From a virus: 32,555 nucleotides of DNA. Positions within the stretch are counted from its first letter, which is position 1; each line of letters opens with the position of its first letter. The notes under the pieces were generated by a model, which saw only the letters and a program-made list of their open reading frames with translations, was not told the origin of the DNA and did no database searches. Made by a program: the position numbers and the translations under genes. Positions 1-5,967 of the stretch are shown here, one piece after another. The stretch is from positions 1-32,555 of the IMG/VR virus record IMGVR_UViG_3300017991_000286; one strand, given 5' to 3'.

Positions 1-95
1 ACTCGTGACCCACCTTTGAAAAGTATTGGTCGATCACTTCCTTCCTGGGCAGATCGGTCGGCATGTCCTCATTGGGAATCTCGCTCTCCCACCAC
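1..95. repeat. terminal direct repeat (contig closure), left copy
   Basis: Bases 1-95 are identical to 32461-32555. Joining the two copies gives a circle of about 32,460 bp and restores the reading frame of the gene that crosses the ends. The most economical reading is an assembly overlap of a circular or circularly permuted molecule. A true 95-bp terminal repeat of a linear genome is possible but less likely, because the repeat lies inside one gene. Confidence 0.9.
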
Positions 96-199
96 TCCTG
101 AACGTATTCATAGAGTTGGTCGAGGAGCCCCCGTTTGGTTCTGTCCGCGTACACGTTCTGCCCGTGCCGATGCTCAACTACCGCTAACCATATTTTCAT
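1..199 (-). CDS. small hypothetical protein, 5' part (crosses the contig junction)
   Basis: This is the first 66 codons of a gene that continues at 32461 and stops with TAG at 32423-32425, giving 78 aa in all. It starts at 199 with ATG after a good ribosome binding site (AAGGAG, about 5 bases upstream). Its start overlaps the stop of the upstream gene as ATGA, which supports translational coupling. The protein begins MKIWLAVVEH and contains an acidic, tryptophan-rich stretch (QEWWESEIPNEDMP). No family was recognised. The small size and tight packing with its neighbours suggest a phage accessory protein. That it reads intact across the junction is the best internal evidence that the contig is circular. 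Confidence 0.75.
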   Translation of the reverse strand, partial: MKIWLAVVEHRHGQNVYADRTKRGLLDQLYEYVQEWWESEIPNEDMPTDLPRKEVIDQYFSKVGHE

Positions 200-462
200 G
201 TTTTCTCCTTATCAAACGATAACGCAACCGATCCGTGTATATCCTCCGCCTTCTCCGCCTCCACGACCCATACCTTCTTGATCGTAACCTCCCTGGCACC
301 ATCGAGGCCCACGCAGGCTACGGCGCGGTCGACGCACTGCTGATCCGCATGCTCGCCGTACACGGTCGTATCGTCATCACCGTTGCCGGAGTCCAACACC
401 TCTCCGTTCAGGAGGATGATGTAGCCGGGGTATCTTCCTTCCGGGTATAGTCGTCTACTCAT
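196..462 (-). CDS. hypothetical protein, 88 aa
   Basis: Small soluble protein starting MSRRLYPEGRYPGYIILLNG, with an acidic loop (DSGNGDDDTT) and a C-terminal strand-rich part (REVTIKKVWVVEAEKAED). ATG at 462 follows GGAGGAGTA, an ideal ribosome binding site. The stop overlaps the start of the next gene (ATGA), so the two are probably translated together. The upstream flank is the stem-loop repeat tract 482-654, which would form its leader. No signal peptide, membrane segment or catalytic motif is visible and the family was not recognised. Confidence 0.7.
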   Translation of the reverse strand: MSRRLYPEGRYPGYIILLNGEVLDSGNGDDDTTVYGEHADQQCVDRAVACVGLDGAREVTIKKVWVVEAEKAEDIHGSVALSFDKEKT

Positions 463-481
463 TACTCCTCCTATATGTGAT

Positions 482-654
482 CCGGCAACAAAAACCTGTA
501 ACCGGCGATGAAATGCCGGTTACCGGCAACAAAAGCCGATAACCGGCAACGAAATGCCCCTTAGCACATACAATGCTCGTTAAGGGGCACTATACTGCCC
601 CTTAACGTAAACGATGTTGTACGTTACAGCCGTTAGTGTTCACTATCGTGAACG
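482..654 (-). repeat. tandem array of about 20-nt stem-loop units in a leader region
   Basis: Four degenerate tandem units start at 482, 502, 523 and 543 with spacings of 20, 21 and 20 bp. Each begins ccggc, has an A-rich middle, and ends in a TAA/TTA-type spacer. The tract continues with stem-loops of unrelated sequence at a similar pitch: ggggca/tgcccc (584-601), cgta/tacg (605-622) and gttcac/gtgaac (638-653). The unit at 502 forms ccggc/gccgg. Neighbouring arms can also pair alternatively: tgcccctta near 555 with taaggggca near 580, and the latter with tgcccctt near 596. There is no credible ORF. The tract lies between the stop of the 71-aa gene and the start of the 88-aa gene, so on the minus strand it is leader RNA. 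It could be an attenuator-like structure or a protein-binding array. Confidence 0.6.
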
Positions 655-870
655 TTACACGATGTCCTCCACGCGCTTTGGGATGTAAGCCGTATCGTGG
701 CACTGCAGGACGAGCTGGCCGGCCACGCCCAACTCGATACCGACGATATCCCGCGCCTCACCGAGATTCTTACCCTCTCTGAGCATCAACCGCCAGAATT
801 CCCGCTTCGTCTCCGTCGGGAGGTTCCTCGCAGCCTCCGCATCCCGTTCCGCTATTTCGGCTGCTGTCAT
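655..870 (-). CDS. hypothetical protein, 71 aa
   Basis: Predicted mostly helical: MTAAEIAERDAEAARNLPT, then a stretch GKNLGEARDIVGIELGVAGQ whose spacing is reminiscent of a helix-turn-helix. The match is by eye only. Start ATG at 870 follows GGAGG with six bases of spacing. The 5' end overlaps the 3' end of the neighbouring 154-codon frame by about 100 bp, which is long for this genome. One of the two ends may therefore be affected by a frameshift. A small DNA-binding regulator is one possibility but is not shown. Confidence 0.6.
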   Translation of the reverse strand: MTAAEIAERDAEAARNLPTETKREFWRLMLREGKNLGEARDIVGIELGVAGQLVLQCHDTAYIPKRVEDIV

Positions 871-1234
871 TACATCCCTCCATGACTAATACAAATGCCT
901 CCGCTCGCTGCGCAGCAGTAGCGTGAAGTAACTTCCACCTGAAGTGCTCTCCTTGGCCGACTATCAGTCCCAGCACGTACTCGTACTGCTGGAATAGTTC
1001 GCTTCCCCATTTACCTAGGCGGCCGGCCAAATACTCTTCAAGAGCGTATGCTGCATTCAGATCATTTGAGTAATCAGGCACCTGCTCGACAAGTCGTTCC
1101 TTGTCTTCCGTTAGCCGCCGGACCCCGAAGAGGATAGGCGGGTCGTAATGATCATCCCAACGCAGATCGACCCAGCCGCAAAGCGCGGCCACCTTTACCT
1201 GCAGCTCCTTCTCCACACTATTCGGTCGTCTCAT
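770..1234 (-). CDS. phage ABA sandwich domain-like protein
   Basis: Frame of 154 aa starting MRRPNSVEKELQVKVAALCG. ATG at 1234 is chosen because GGAGG lies eight bases upstream. An in-frame upstream ATG at 1321 would overlap the preceding gene heavily. The core VPDYSNDLNAAYALEEYL and the later GEHFRWKLLHATAAQRAEAF resemble the phage ABA sandwich family (formerly DUF2591), small phage proteins of unknown function. Family members usually end soon after the last helix. Here about 30 extra residues (CNDSSRNSGTG...) overlap the next gene by about 100 bp, which may mean a frameshift near 890. The family call is by motif memory, moderately sure. Confidence 0.6.
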   Translation of the reverse strand: MRRPNSVEKELQVKVAALCGWVDLRWDDHYDPPILFGVRRLTEDKERLVEQVPDYSNDLNAAYALEEYLAGRLGKWGSELFQQYEYVLGLIVGQGEHFRWKLLHATAAQRAEAFVLVMEGCNDSSRNSGTGCGGCEEPPDGDEAGILAVDAQRG

Positions 1235-1463
1235 CTTCAACCTCCTCACCGGCGGCCGCCACGATAAAGAACTCACCGTCGGGCTTAGCCCCAAACAGAG
1301 CGCCTCCGCCGTTGCCCTCATAATCTCTCGATGGATATAGTACTGTCTTGTCGTCGAGCTGCAGCACCGGCACCGGGTTCACGCATGACCAGCCAACCCC
1401 ACGCTGCTCGCCCGTCGTCATCCACCGTATTCCAACAATTTCACGCCCTATCAGATGCTCCAT
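1218..1463 (-). CDS. conserved phage hypothetical protein, 81 aa
   Basis: Starts MEHLIGREIVGIRWMT. ATG at 1463 is preferred over the GTG at 1478 because AAGGAG lies just upstream of it. The core VLQLDDKTVLYPSRDYEGN followed by GGGALFG looks like a recurrent small phage protein with a beta-strand 'LDDGTVLYPSxDxEGNGPG' signature. The function of that group is not known. The C-terminus is acidic (EEVEDETTE). Its last 17 bases overlap the start of the next gene and contain its ribosome binding site, so the two are probably coupled. Confidence 0.65.
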   Translation of the reverse strand: MEHLIGREIVGIRWMTTGEQRGVGWSCVNPVPVLQLDDKTVLYPSRDYEGNGGGALFGAKPDGEFFIVAAAGEEVEDETTE

Positions 1464-1479
1464 CGCCACTCCTTCCACG

Positions 1480-1872
1480 CTAAAACGTCACTTTAATCTT
1501 CAGTTCAGGACACACCCACGTCCGCGGGTCTTCCCAGTGGCCGTGGCGCGTTGCCCAGTCCACGGTAATCAAGTTACCTTCCTTGTCGCGGACGTGGGGC
1601 ACAATACACTCATTAGAGTCGCACACAAACCGATAGGCCCATATGTCCTCATCATTAACTCGAAGTTCGCGTCCCTCCGAATCGTAGAGCGGCCTCCCGC
1701 TCCAGTCAATCTCCGGCAACGGATTCTCAGGGGGCGTGTCCTCAGCCTTGACAATCCGATACGGTATGTGGTGTTCACGCCACCACCGCATCACGAGGTT
1801 GCCGAGGACGACTGCACTGAAGAGGCCGATGATGCCGATGATCGCCCAGTCACCTAACTGCTGTCGGGTCAT
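1480..1872 (-). CDS. single-pass membrane protein, 130 aa
   Basis: The N-terminus MTRQQLGDWAIIGIIGLFSA leads into a hydrophobic helix of about 22 residues (approx. 9-30) followed by RWWREHH. This indicates an N-terminal membrane anchor with a soluble, tryptophan- and proline-rich C-terminal domain. Two cysteines (CDSNEC) and a C-terminal CPELKIKV strand are notable. Start ATG at 1872 overlaps the upstream stop as TGATG. No family was recognised. It is probably an accessory membrane protein of the phage. Confidence 0.65.
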   Translation of the reverse strand: MTRQQLGDWAIIGIIGLFSAVVLGNLVMRWWREHHIPYRIVKAEDTPPENPLPEIDWSGRPLYDSEGRELRVNDEDIWAYRFVCDSNECIVPHVRDKEGNLITVDWATRHGHWEDPRTWVCPELKIKVTF

Positions 1873-2183
1873 CAGTCGACCTCCCCATCCTTGAAGAAGA
1901 TCGCCGGACCCATGATGGGATCCGCCGCCTCACCGATGCTGTTAAGCCATCGGCCGTATATGGCGGTCGCCTCCTTATTGAGAGGCATACCATTGATCTT
2001 CCCCTCCTCGTTACAGATCATACCCACGAAGTCGCCACCAGCTGGTCCATCTATGTGCGCCCCGCACGGGACGATCTGGATAAGGCCGCCCACGGCATCC
2101 TGCAGCGTCTTCAACGACGTATCGCTCGATGGTGGGATCTCAAAGACCTCCACGTCACAACCCGGCTTAACCAACAATGCCAT
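1872..2183 (-). CDS. DUF3846-like protein
   Basis: 103 aa. The stretch LKTLQDAVGGLIQIVP, then NEEGKINGMPLNKEATAIYG and the terminal DPIMGPAIFF match the pattern of DUF3846. That family consists of small proteins common in phages and plasmids, with a VGG...NEEG...N..AT...G.a.f signature and no established biochemical role. ATG at 2183 follows GGAGGGACTG, a strong ribosome binding site. The stop is coupled to the next gene through TGATG. Length is typical for a single-domain member. Confidence 0.75.
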   Translation of the reverse strand: MALLVKPGCDVEVFEIPPSSDTSLKTLQDAVGGLIQIVPCGAHIDGPAGGDFVGMICNEEGKINGMPLNKEATAIYGRWLNSIGEAADPIMGPAIFFKDGEVD

Positions 2184-2205
2184 CAGTCCCTCCTTTACTC
2201 TCCTG

Positions 2206-2649
2206 TTACGCTATTATTCCCAAATAACAACCCGTCTGGGCGACGAAGATGTGTTCTTCCCCGTGCTGAGTTCGGCAGTGGTCTAATACGCTTACACGCA
2301 CTCTCCCCAACATTGTCTGCCCGTCAAATACACTTACACCATGCCACACCGCACGCTCGAACAGCCCAGCATCTGTGAACACACACCGAAATGACCTCCG
2401 GTCCATCCTCAACAGGTCTAATGCGTCTAACCGCGGTATATATGCGTAGTAAGACGCGTTGAGACCGCGCGCATACGCTAAATCATCAACCGCACCTTTA
2501 ACACGGTCTATTACCGCCTGCGCCTTGAGGTCCGATACCTTACACACCTTTAACCCCGTCGGCGCCGGCAGCCACGACACAGGCGCCAGCCCCGGGATAA
2601 CTACGAGGGCTCCCAAGCACCGGCGCAGAAAACTCCTTCGATCTATCAC
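2206..2649 (-). CDS. protein with Tat-like signal sequence, 147 aa
   Basis: GTG at 2649 is chosen because GGAGG lies six bases upstream and it falls 13 bp after the previous stop. The longer frame to 2745 would overlap that gene. The N-terminus reads VIDRRSFLRRCLGALVVIPG: a twin-arginine motif (DRRSFLRR) followed by a hydrophobic stretch ending near PAPTGL, which looks like a Tat export signal. The mature part is unrecognised. It includes helices (KAQAVIDRVKGAVDDLAYA) and a strand-rich end (WHGVSVFDGQTMLGRVRVSV). Similar twin-arginine starts occur on some phage proteins of unknown role. Export through the host Tat system is inferred only from the motif. Confidence 0.6.
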   Translation of the reverse strand: MIDRRSFLRRCLGALVVIPGLAPVSWLPAPTGLKVCKVSDLKAQAVIDRVKGAVDDLAYARGLNASYYAYIPRLDALDLLRMDRRSFRCVFTDAGLFERAVWHGVSVFDGQTMLGRVRVSVLDHCRTQHGEEHIFVAQTGCYLGIIA

Positions 2650-2662
2650 TGGTCTCCTCCCT

Positions 2663-2965
2663 TCAGATAAGCAACTTGCAGATGGGGATATCGACAAATC
2701 CACTGTGCTCCCAGCAGACAGGCTCGGATACGACGCCGGCGTCACGAAGACACTGCAACATCCCCTCGTTTTCGCTGTAATCCTTTATCGCCACCTCCCC
2801 CTCCTTAATAGCAGGCAGCCACACGCTGGCAACGGCGATATCATCGTCCTCGTGAATATCCTGCTCCGGATAAGCTTGGGCAGCCTTCAACAGCAGCGCC
2901 GTGCCCCCGTTCTTGTACTCGCTCTTCACGATATGACACTTCCACCCGTTGAATACCACGTCCAT
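2663..2965 (-). CDS. DUF4313-like protein
   Basis: 100 aa starting MDVVFNGWKCHIVKSEY. ATG at 2965 is chosen over an ATG six bases upstream because it overlaps the previous stop as TAATG and has GGAGG eight bases away. The C-terminal half EVAIKDYSENEGMLQCL, then GVVSEPVCWEHSGFVDIPIC, matches the KDYsENeGMl...Gfv.vpvC signature I associate with DUF4313, a small domain found in mobile elements and phages with no known activity. It was assigned from motif memory, moderately confident. Confidence 0.65.
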   Translation of the reverse strand: MDVVFNGWKCHIVKSEYKNGGTALLLKAAQAYPEQDIHEDDDIAVASVWLPAIKEGEVAIKDYSENEGMLQCLRDAGVVSEPVCWEHSGFVDIPICKLLI

Positions 2966-3195
2966 TAACATTTCCTCCGTTGTTTGCTCTGACTTATCAT
3001 CTTCTTGATATCCCAGCCGAAGTAGTTAGCTGCCTTCATTACCCAGTAGAGACTATCCATAGCCTCTTTCCTCACCTCGGCCTCCGTGGTCAGTTCGGTG
3101 GAGCAGCAACTGCATCCCGTACTCCGGGCTCTGAAGCCCCGCGACCGCTTCGTCAAATAATTACCAGTATGATCCCATATGCTACCCAGCCCCAT
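2965..3195 (-). CDS. hypothetical protein, 76 aa
   Basis: Starts MGLGSIWDHTGNYLTKRSRG after GGAGGATATT. It contains a compact CSCC cluster and a C-terminal helix (DSLYWVMKAANYFGWDIKKM) followed by a basic tail ending KQRRKC. Four cysteines could bind a metal, but the spacing fits no zinc finger I recognise. The stop is coupled (TAATG) to the DUF4313-like gene. Function unknown. Confidence 0.6.
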   Translation of the reverse strand: MGLGSIWDHTGNYLTKRSRGFRARSTGCSCCSTELTTEAEVRKEAMDSLYWVMKAANYFGWDIKKMISQSKQRRKC

Positions 3196-3228
3196 AATAT
3201 CCTCCTGAATCTTATAACGCGCTATACT

Positions 3229-3438
3229 TTATAATATTCCCCTCTCTATATTTCGCATCGCGTTGACAACGTCGTTGACGTTCGGATCCGGAAGAATACT
3301 GTTCTTACAAGCTTCTATGACCTCCGGCCACGTAATCCCGATCCGCTGCAACCGCCGCGCGGAAGTAATTGCCGGCGGATCAACATCATATTCGTCCTTG
3401 ATCACACCGATGATCGTGTTACGCGTATGTGCGTTCAT
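3229..3438 (-). CDS. hypothetical helical protein, 69 aa
   Basis: MNAHTRNTIIGVIKDEYDVD begins a short helical protein with a good ribosome binding site (GGAGG, seven bases upstream). The order of helices and the phrase ITSARRLQRIGITWPEVIEA loosely resemble acyl-carrier-protein folds. The DSL serine that would carry phosphopantetheine is absent, so it is not called as one. No other family was recognised. Confidence 0.6.
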   Translation of the reverse strand: MNAHTRNTIIGVIKDEYDVDPPAITSARRLQRIGITWPEVIEACKNSILPDPNVNDVVNAMRNIERGIL

Positions 3439-3465
3439 ATCAAGTCCTCCACTACCGGTCCCAAC

Positions 3466-3699
3466 TCAATATTCGTACCTGTGCTCCCACCGCTTTCGCG
3501 CCTGCTCCGCCGTCAACCACCTGTTTTTCGCTTCATCGAATACCGGACAGTTCTCCCCCGTACACGCCTCGCCCTCGGCAAACTCGTGACAACAGACGGT
3601 TACGCCCCCGCAGTTCGGACAGTCCACGTAATCCTGCACCGTACAGTTTTTTACACGGGGACGGCGCCACCATTCAACTTTCTTCCTTTTCTTAGTCAT
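3466..3699 (-). CDS. cysteine-rich zinc-ribbon-like protein, 77 aa
   Basis: Basic N-terminus MTKKRKKVEWWRRPR, then CPNCGGVTVCCHEF and further cysteines (CTGENC), giving a likely zinc-binding core. The C-terminus is charged and aromatic (WEHRYEY). ATG at 3699 is preferred to GTG at 3708, since AGGAG sits eight bases before it and the GTG overlaps the preceding stop region. This gene belongs to a run of small cysteine-rich proteins. Binding of nucleic acid is plausible but not shown. Confidence 0.65.
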   Translation of the reverse strand: MTKKRKKVEWWRRPRVKNCTVQDYVDCPNCGGVTVCCHEFAEGEACTGENCPVFDEAKNRWLTAEQARKRWEHRYEY

Positions 3700-3704
3700 T
3701 GATA

Positions 3705-3932
3705 TCACTCCTGTTCTTCAATCCGGAAGCCCTGCAGGTCGGCTACCCCCATACCGCCGTCCTCGCACCGGTGTAAGGTCGTCTCCGACAACTTATCGTT
3801 AATACTCACCGGGACATCCAGCATGGTATTCTGCAGGATCAGCCAGTGACGGTCGTCATCCGCCGCCGTCTCCGTATTGTCCTGGATGCCGCCGCAGCGG
3901 CGGCACTTGTATTCGTATACAGCTATCTTCAT
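3705..3932 (-). CDS. FmdB-like single zinc-ribbon protein, 75 aa
   Basis: The start MKIAVYEYKCRRCGGIQDN has the YEYxCxxCG pattern of FmdB-type zinc ribbons. A further cysteine (LHRCEDGG) lies about 45 residues on, so a complete four-cysteine site is uncertain. The ATG overlaps the stop of the hexapeptide-repeat gene as TGATG, so it is probably cotranscribed and coupled with it. Role unknown. Confidence 0.6.
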   Translation of the reverse strand: MKIAVYEYKCRRCGGIQDNTETAADDDRHWLILQNTMLDVPVSINDKLSETTLHRCEDGGMGVADLQGFRIEEQE

Positions 3933-4681
3933 CAGTCCAATACCTCCAATCTTCGTACACGCAACTTACCGTCCATTGTCGGCAGACCGGCAAACAGAAT
4001 ATCATCTGATTTTACCCGGACGCGCAGGTGTATCAACTCCTCCCGATGATACTTACACAACCCATACCAAGAAGGATGATGTCCATACCGTAGCACGTGC
4101 AGTCCCTGCCCGCATTGCTGATCCGATATCTCACCCTCTGCTTCGACGATAGTGCCTTTTGGATAATCTATGATAGTGCCTCCGTCAAAGTTAGGACTTC
4201 TCCTTTCCGTGGTAACCCACTTGGAAAAGATATGAGATTCACCCATGTCCTTATAGTGCTGTATATACTCCCTATTAAGCATATCGGATGTAACGCCAGG
4301 ACCAAGATGGACATCGTTGCCGAGCTGGACATTGTTGCCGAGCTGGACATTGTTGCCGAGCTGGACATAGTTGCCGAGATGGACATCGTTGCCGAGCTGG
4401 ACATTGTTGCCGAGCTGGACACGGTTGCCGAGATGGACATTGTTGCCGAGCTGGACATTGTTGCCGAGATGGACCCAGTCGCCGAGATGGACCCAGTCGC
4501 CGAGCCGGACATCGTTGCCGAGCTGGACATAGTTGCCGAGATGGACATCGTTGCCGAGCTGGACATAGTTGCCGAGATGGACATAATTGCCGAGATGGAC
4601 CCAGTCGCCATCGGGTGAAATATACCACCCGTTTTCTAGTGGCCACGAATGAATTTCGTCTACTGTTGCATTCTTTATCAT
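3932..4681 (-). CDS. hexapeptide-repeat (left-handed beta-helix) protein A
   Basis: 249 aa. ATG at 4681 follows AGGAG and matches the N-terminus of the paralogue at 5968-6714 (MIKNATVDEI versus MINNANVDEI). The longer upstream frame would run through hairpins and a tRNA and is rejected. Residues 28-129 are 17 perfect six-residue units of the form V[HQR]LG[ND]x. These fit the [LIV]-[GAED]-x2-[STAV]-x rule of left-handed beta-helices. The C-terminal domain (about 130-249; FSKWVTTERRSPNFDGGTI, then QQCGQGLHVLRYG) is shared with the paralogue and resembles a domain found with 'CGxGLHv' in other phage proteins. The repeats could form a rigid rod or ligand surface. An acyltransferase is unlikely, since no catalytic histidine context is evident. 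Confidence 0.8.
   Translation of the reverse strand: MIKNATVDEIHSWPLENGWYISPDGDWVHLGNYVHLGNYVQLGNDVHLGNYVQLGNDVRLGDWVHLGDWVHLGNNVQLGNNVHLGNRVQLGNNVQLGNDVHLGNYVQLGNNVQLGNNVQLGNDVHLGPGVTSDMLNREYIQHYKDMGESHIFSKWVTTERRSPNFDGGTIIDYPKGTIVEAEGEISDQQCGQGLHVLRYGHHPSWYGLCKYHREELIHLRVRVKSDDILFAGLPTMDGKLRVRRLEVLD
4295..4600 (-). repeat. 17 tandem 18-bp units encoding the beta-helix of protein A
   Basis: On the plus strand the units read as variants of ttgccgagctggacat plus two bases. Each 18-bp unit encodes one hexapeptide. Variation is concentrated in the second and last codons (H/Q/R and N/D/Y/W). The tract is stop-free in several frames of both strands, which produces long false ORFs. Confidence 0.95.
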
Positions 4682-4707
4682 TGTTAACTCCTTTACGTCT
4701 AGACTCC

Positions 4708-4744
4708 GTTTCACGACACATATCGCGACATAGTGTCGCGAAAC
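4708..4744 (-). other. two alternative inverted repeats in the leader of hexapeptide gene A
   Basis: Inner perfect hairpin: tcgcgaca (4723-4730), loop tag, tgtcgcga (4734-4741). Outer alternative: gtttcacgacac (4708-4719) with gtgtcgcgaaac (4733-4744), a 12-bp stem with one mismatch. The two share an arm, so they cannot form together. They lie 27-63 bp upstream of the start codon and could affect translation or RNA processing. Confidence 0.6.
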
Positions 4745-4776
4745 CCAATAATAACGACCAAATAAATCGTCGGAGA

Positions 4777-4801
4777 TGGCGCATAAACCACTTATGCGCC
4801 A
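4777..4801 (-). other. perfect 10-bp hairpin
   Basis: tggcgcataa (4777-4786), a five-base loop, and ttatgcgcca (4792-4801) form a perfect stem. On the minus strand no T-run follows, so it is not a classical terminator. It is one of at least five hairpins between tRNA-Gln and the hexapeptide gene. Confidence 0.6.
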
Positions 4802-4840
4802 GATAAGTCGCCGTAAGTCGCGCAATGAATCGCGCAATCC

Positions 4841-4954
4841 TTGCGGGGTATCCTGCCATTTATCACGCCAGAATGGCAAGATAGAAATGGATATTGCAGT
4901 CGTTGCGGGGTATCCGGCCATTTATCGGGCCAGAGTGGCCTGATAGAAATGGAT
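4841..4954 (-). repeat. two 52-bp direct repeats, each holding an inverted repeat; the second ends in the tRNA 3' end
   Basis: Copies are 4841-4892 and 4903-4954. They differ at six positions (14, 25, 26, 33, 37 and 38 of the unit). Each holds an inverted repeat: tgccatt/aatggca in the first, ggccatt/agtggcc in the second. The change of t to g in one arm is matched by a to c in the other, so the pairing is preserved. The last bases of the second copy contain the CCA end of tRNA-Gln, and the first copy repeats the same tail. The array may have arisen by duplication of sequence next to the tRNA 3' end. Confidence 0.7.
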
Positions 4955-5023
4955 GCCCCGAGTCGATTCGAACGACTGTGACGAGATCCAAAGTCTCGTG
5001 GACGGCCACTATCCCACGGGGCA
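4950..5023 (-). tRNA. tRNA-Gln (anticodon UUG), CCA encoded
   Basis: 74 nt with a complete cloverleaf. The acceptor is TGCCCCG/CGGGGCA, the D stem GGAT/GTCC, and the anticodon stem CGAGA/TCTCG with loop CTTTGGA (anticodon TTG). The T stem is AGTCG/CGACT with loop TTCGAAT, and the encoded CCA follows discriminator U73. The weak U1-A72 pair is typical of tRNA-Gln. U73 in place of the usual G73 is unusual. The D loop is short (AGTGGCC). It would be transcribed from the promoter at 5090-5119, together with the downstream hairpin cluster and hexapeptide gene A. Confidence 0.92.
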
Positions 5024-5025
5024 TT

Positions 5026-5066
5026 ATGCCGATTGGTATAATGCTGATCGGCATCACGCCAATCGG
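5026..5066 (-). other. alternative inverted repeats just upstream of tRNA-Gln
   Basis: atgccgat (5026-5033) pairs with atcggcat (5047-5054). Alternatively ccgattgg (5029-5036) pairs with ccaatcgg (5059-5066). Both stems are perfect 8-mers and share an arm, so they are mutually exclusive. They lie in the 5' leader of the tRNA transcript and could guide 5' processing or act as a regulator site. Confidence 0.55.
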
Positions 5067-5073
5067 ATAGCAG

Positions 5074-5119
5074 TACTATGTACCATAGTATTATGCCGCG
5101 CACCAGCGTGTAATTTAAC
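5074..5119 (-). promoter_or_regulatory. sigma70-like promoter with a palindrome over the start site (tRNA-Gln / hexapeptide A transcript)
   Basis: On the minus strand, -35 GTTAAA (5114-5119) and -10 CATAAT (5090-5095) are separated by 18 bp, with CGG just before the -10. The same arrangement occurs at 6953-6981 and 25978-26006. A palindrome tactatg-tac-catagta (5074-5090) sits over the expected start site (about 5083), as a repressor operator would. The stretch 5120-5185 holds nothing else that I recognise. Confidence 0.6.
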
Positions 5120-5185
5120 GGGGCCGATGGCTAAGAAAAAAGGCGGGCGAGAGGCCGCTGATGCGGCCCCCCACCCACCGGTTTG

Positions 5186-5701
5186 TCAGTTGTATCGCGG
5201 ATGGTCACGCATCAGCTGGAACTTGGCCCAGTACACTTCCGTGCACTCCTTCTTCCAACCGTTCGGACCCCCGTTCCATATCCGTGCCCGATCCTCCCAC
5301 GTGGGCTCTCTCCCAATACGCCTTTCCACCGCGTAGTGGTCGAGGTAGATCCGGCACATCTCTCGGCTTCTCGCCAGCGACGTCCGATCCTCCGCAGTAT
5401 ACCTCTGTTCGCCGACGAGCCTGTTACAGTCCTGCACGACGCCCATCTGTATCTGCATGGGTCCGACGGACTGTCCGCCGTCGCCTACCGCCGTCACGTT
5501 TCCCCCCGATTCGATCGCTGTCAGGACGTCCATGAACAATGGCCACCCCATCTGCGATATCCTCGCCTCACGCTCGGCCGTTATCGCAGCCGCGCGTTCG
5601 GCAGCCTGCAGCTCAGTCTGCTCGATCTCCGACCGGAATGCGATGCACCCGATCACGACGATGACTGAAGCCAACAGCACGAATGTGATCCTGTCACGCA
5701 T
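5186..5701 (-). CDS. lysozyme-like endolysin with N-terminal membrane anchor
   Basis: 171 aa starting MRDRITFVLLASVIVVIGCI. ATG at 5701 is chosen because GGAGG lies six bases upstream, rather than the upstream in-frame ATG at 5734. Residues 5-22 form a hydrophobic helix, suggesting a signal anchor, as in signal-arrest-release endolysins. The catalytic domain starts near residue 55. AIESGGN places the candidate catalytic Glu at E64, followed by GDGGQSVGPMQIQ, a SLT/goose-type lysozyme signature, then CNR, and IWNGGPNGWKKE. It would cleave peptidoglycan glycan strands for host lysis or, if virion-borne, for entry. The spanin-like gene lies directly upstream and shares the same ribosome-binding block. 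Confidence 0.75.
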   Translation of the reverse strand: MRDRITFVLLASVIVVIGCIAFRSEIEQTELQAAERAAAITAEREARISQMGWPLFMDVLTAIESGGNVTAVGDGGQSVGPMQIQMGVVQDCNRLVGEQRYTAEDRTSLARSREMCRIYLDHYAVERRIGREPTWEDRARIWNGGPNGWKKECTEVYWAKFQLMRDHPRYN

Positions 5702-5737
5702 CTTGAACCTCCTTGCTGGTTCGTGGATACACACGGG

Positions 5738-5926
5738 CTACAAGTCCGACAGAGAAACCCAGTTGCCCGATTTTTCGAACTTGAGGTCGTCCTTCAGACC
5801 GGCCACATGTATCTGCAGCGTGTAAACCTCCCACTCCAGATGTGCCACGTAGCGCCTCTGCGCCATAAGCAGTGCCGTCACCAGTATCAGCAGTGTGGCG
5901 AGCACGGCTATCGTTCCGTTCTTCAT
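5738..5926 (-). CDS. small membrane-anchored coiled-coil protein, inner-spanin-like
   Basis: 62 aa. MKNGTIAVLATLLILVTALL is a membrane anchor (about residues 6-22), followed by an amphipathic coil (RRYVAHLEWEVYTLQIHVAG, then LKDDLKFEKS). The topology and position next to the endolysin fit an i-spanin (Rz-like), although it is short for one and sequence homology is not evident. The ribosome binding site GGAGGTTCAAG-ATG is identical to that of the endolysin, suggesting matched expression or local duplication. Confidence 0.6.
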   Translation of the reverse strand: MKNGTIAVLATLLILVTALLMAQRRYVAHLEWEVYTLQIHVAGLKDDLKFEKSGNWVSLSDL

Positions 5927-5967
5927 CTTGAACCTCCTTGGTTCATGAATTTCATTGTGACTGTTCT

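Noticed and set aside
3229-3438. Acyl carrier protein
   Set aside because: The helical pattern is similar, but the DSL serine needed for the phosphopantetheine arm is absent.
4295-4600. CRISPR-like array
   Set aside because: The period is 18 bp without spacers, and it encodes a regular beta-helix.
4097-4618. Plus-strand and minus-strand repetitive frames across the 18-bp repeats (also 6183-6849)
   Set aside because: The repeat unit has no stop codon in several frames, so long repetitive frames arise automatically. Only the VxLGxx frame continues into non-repetitive domains shared by both copies.
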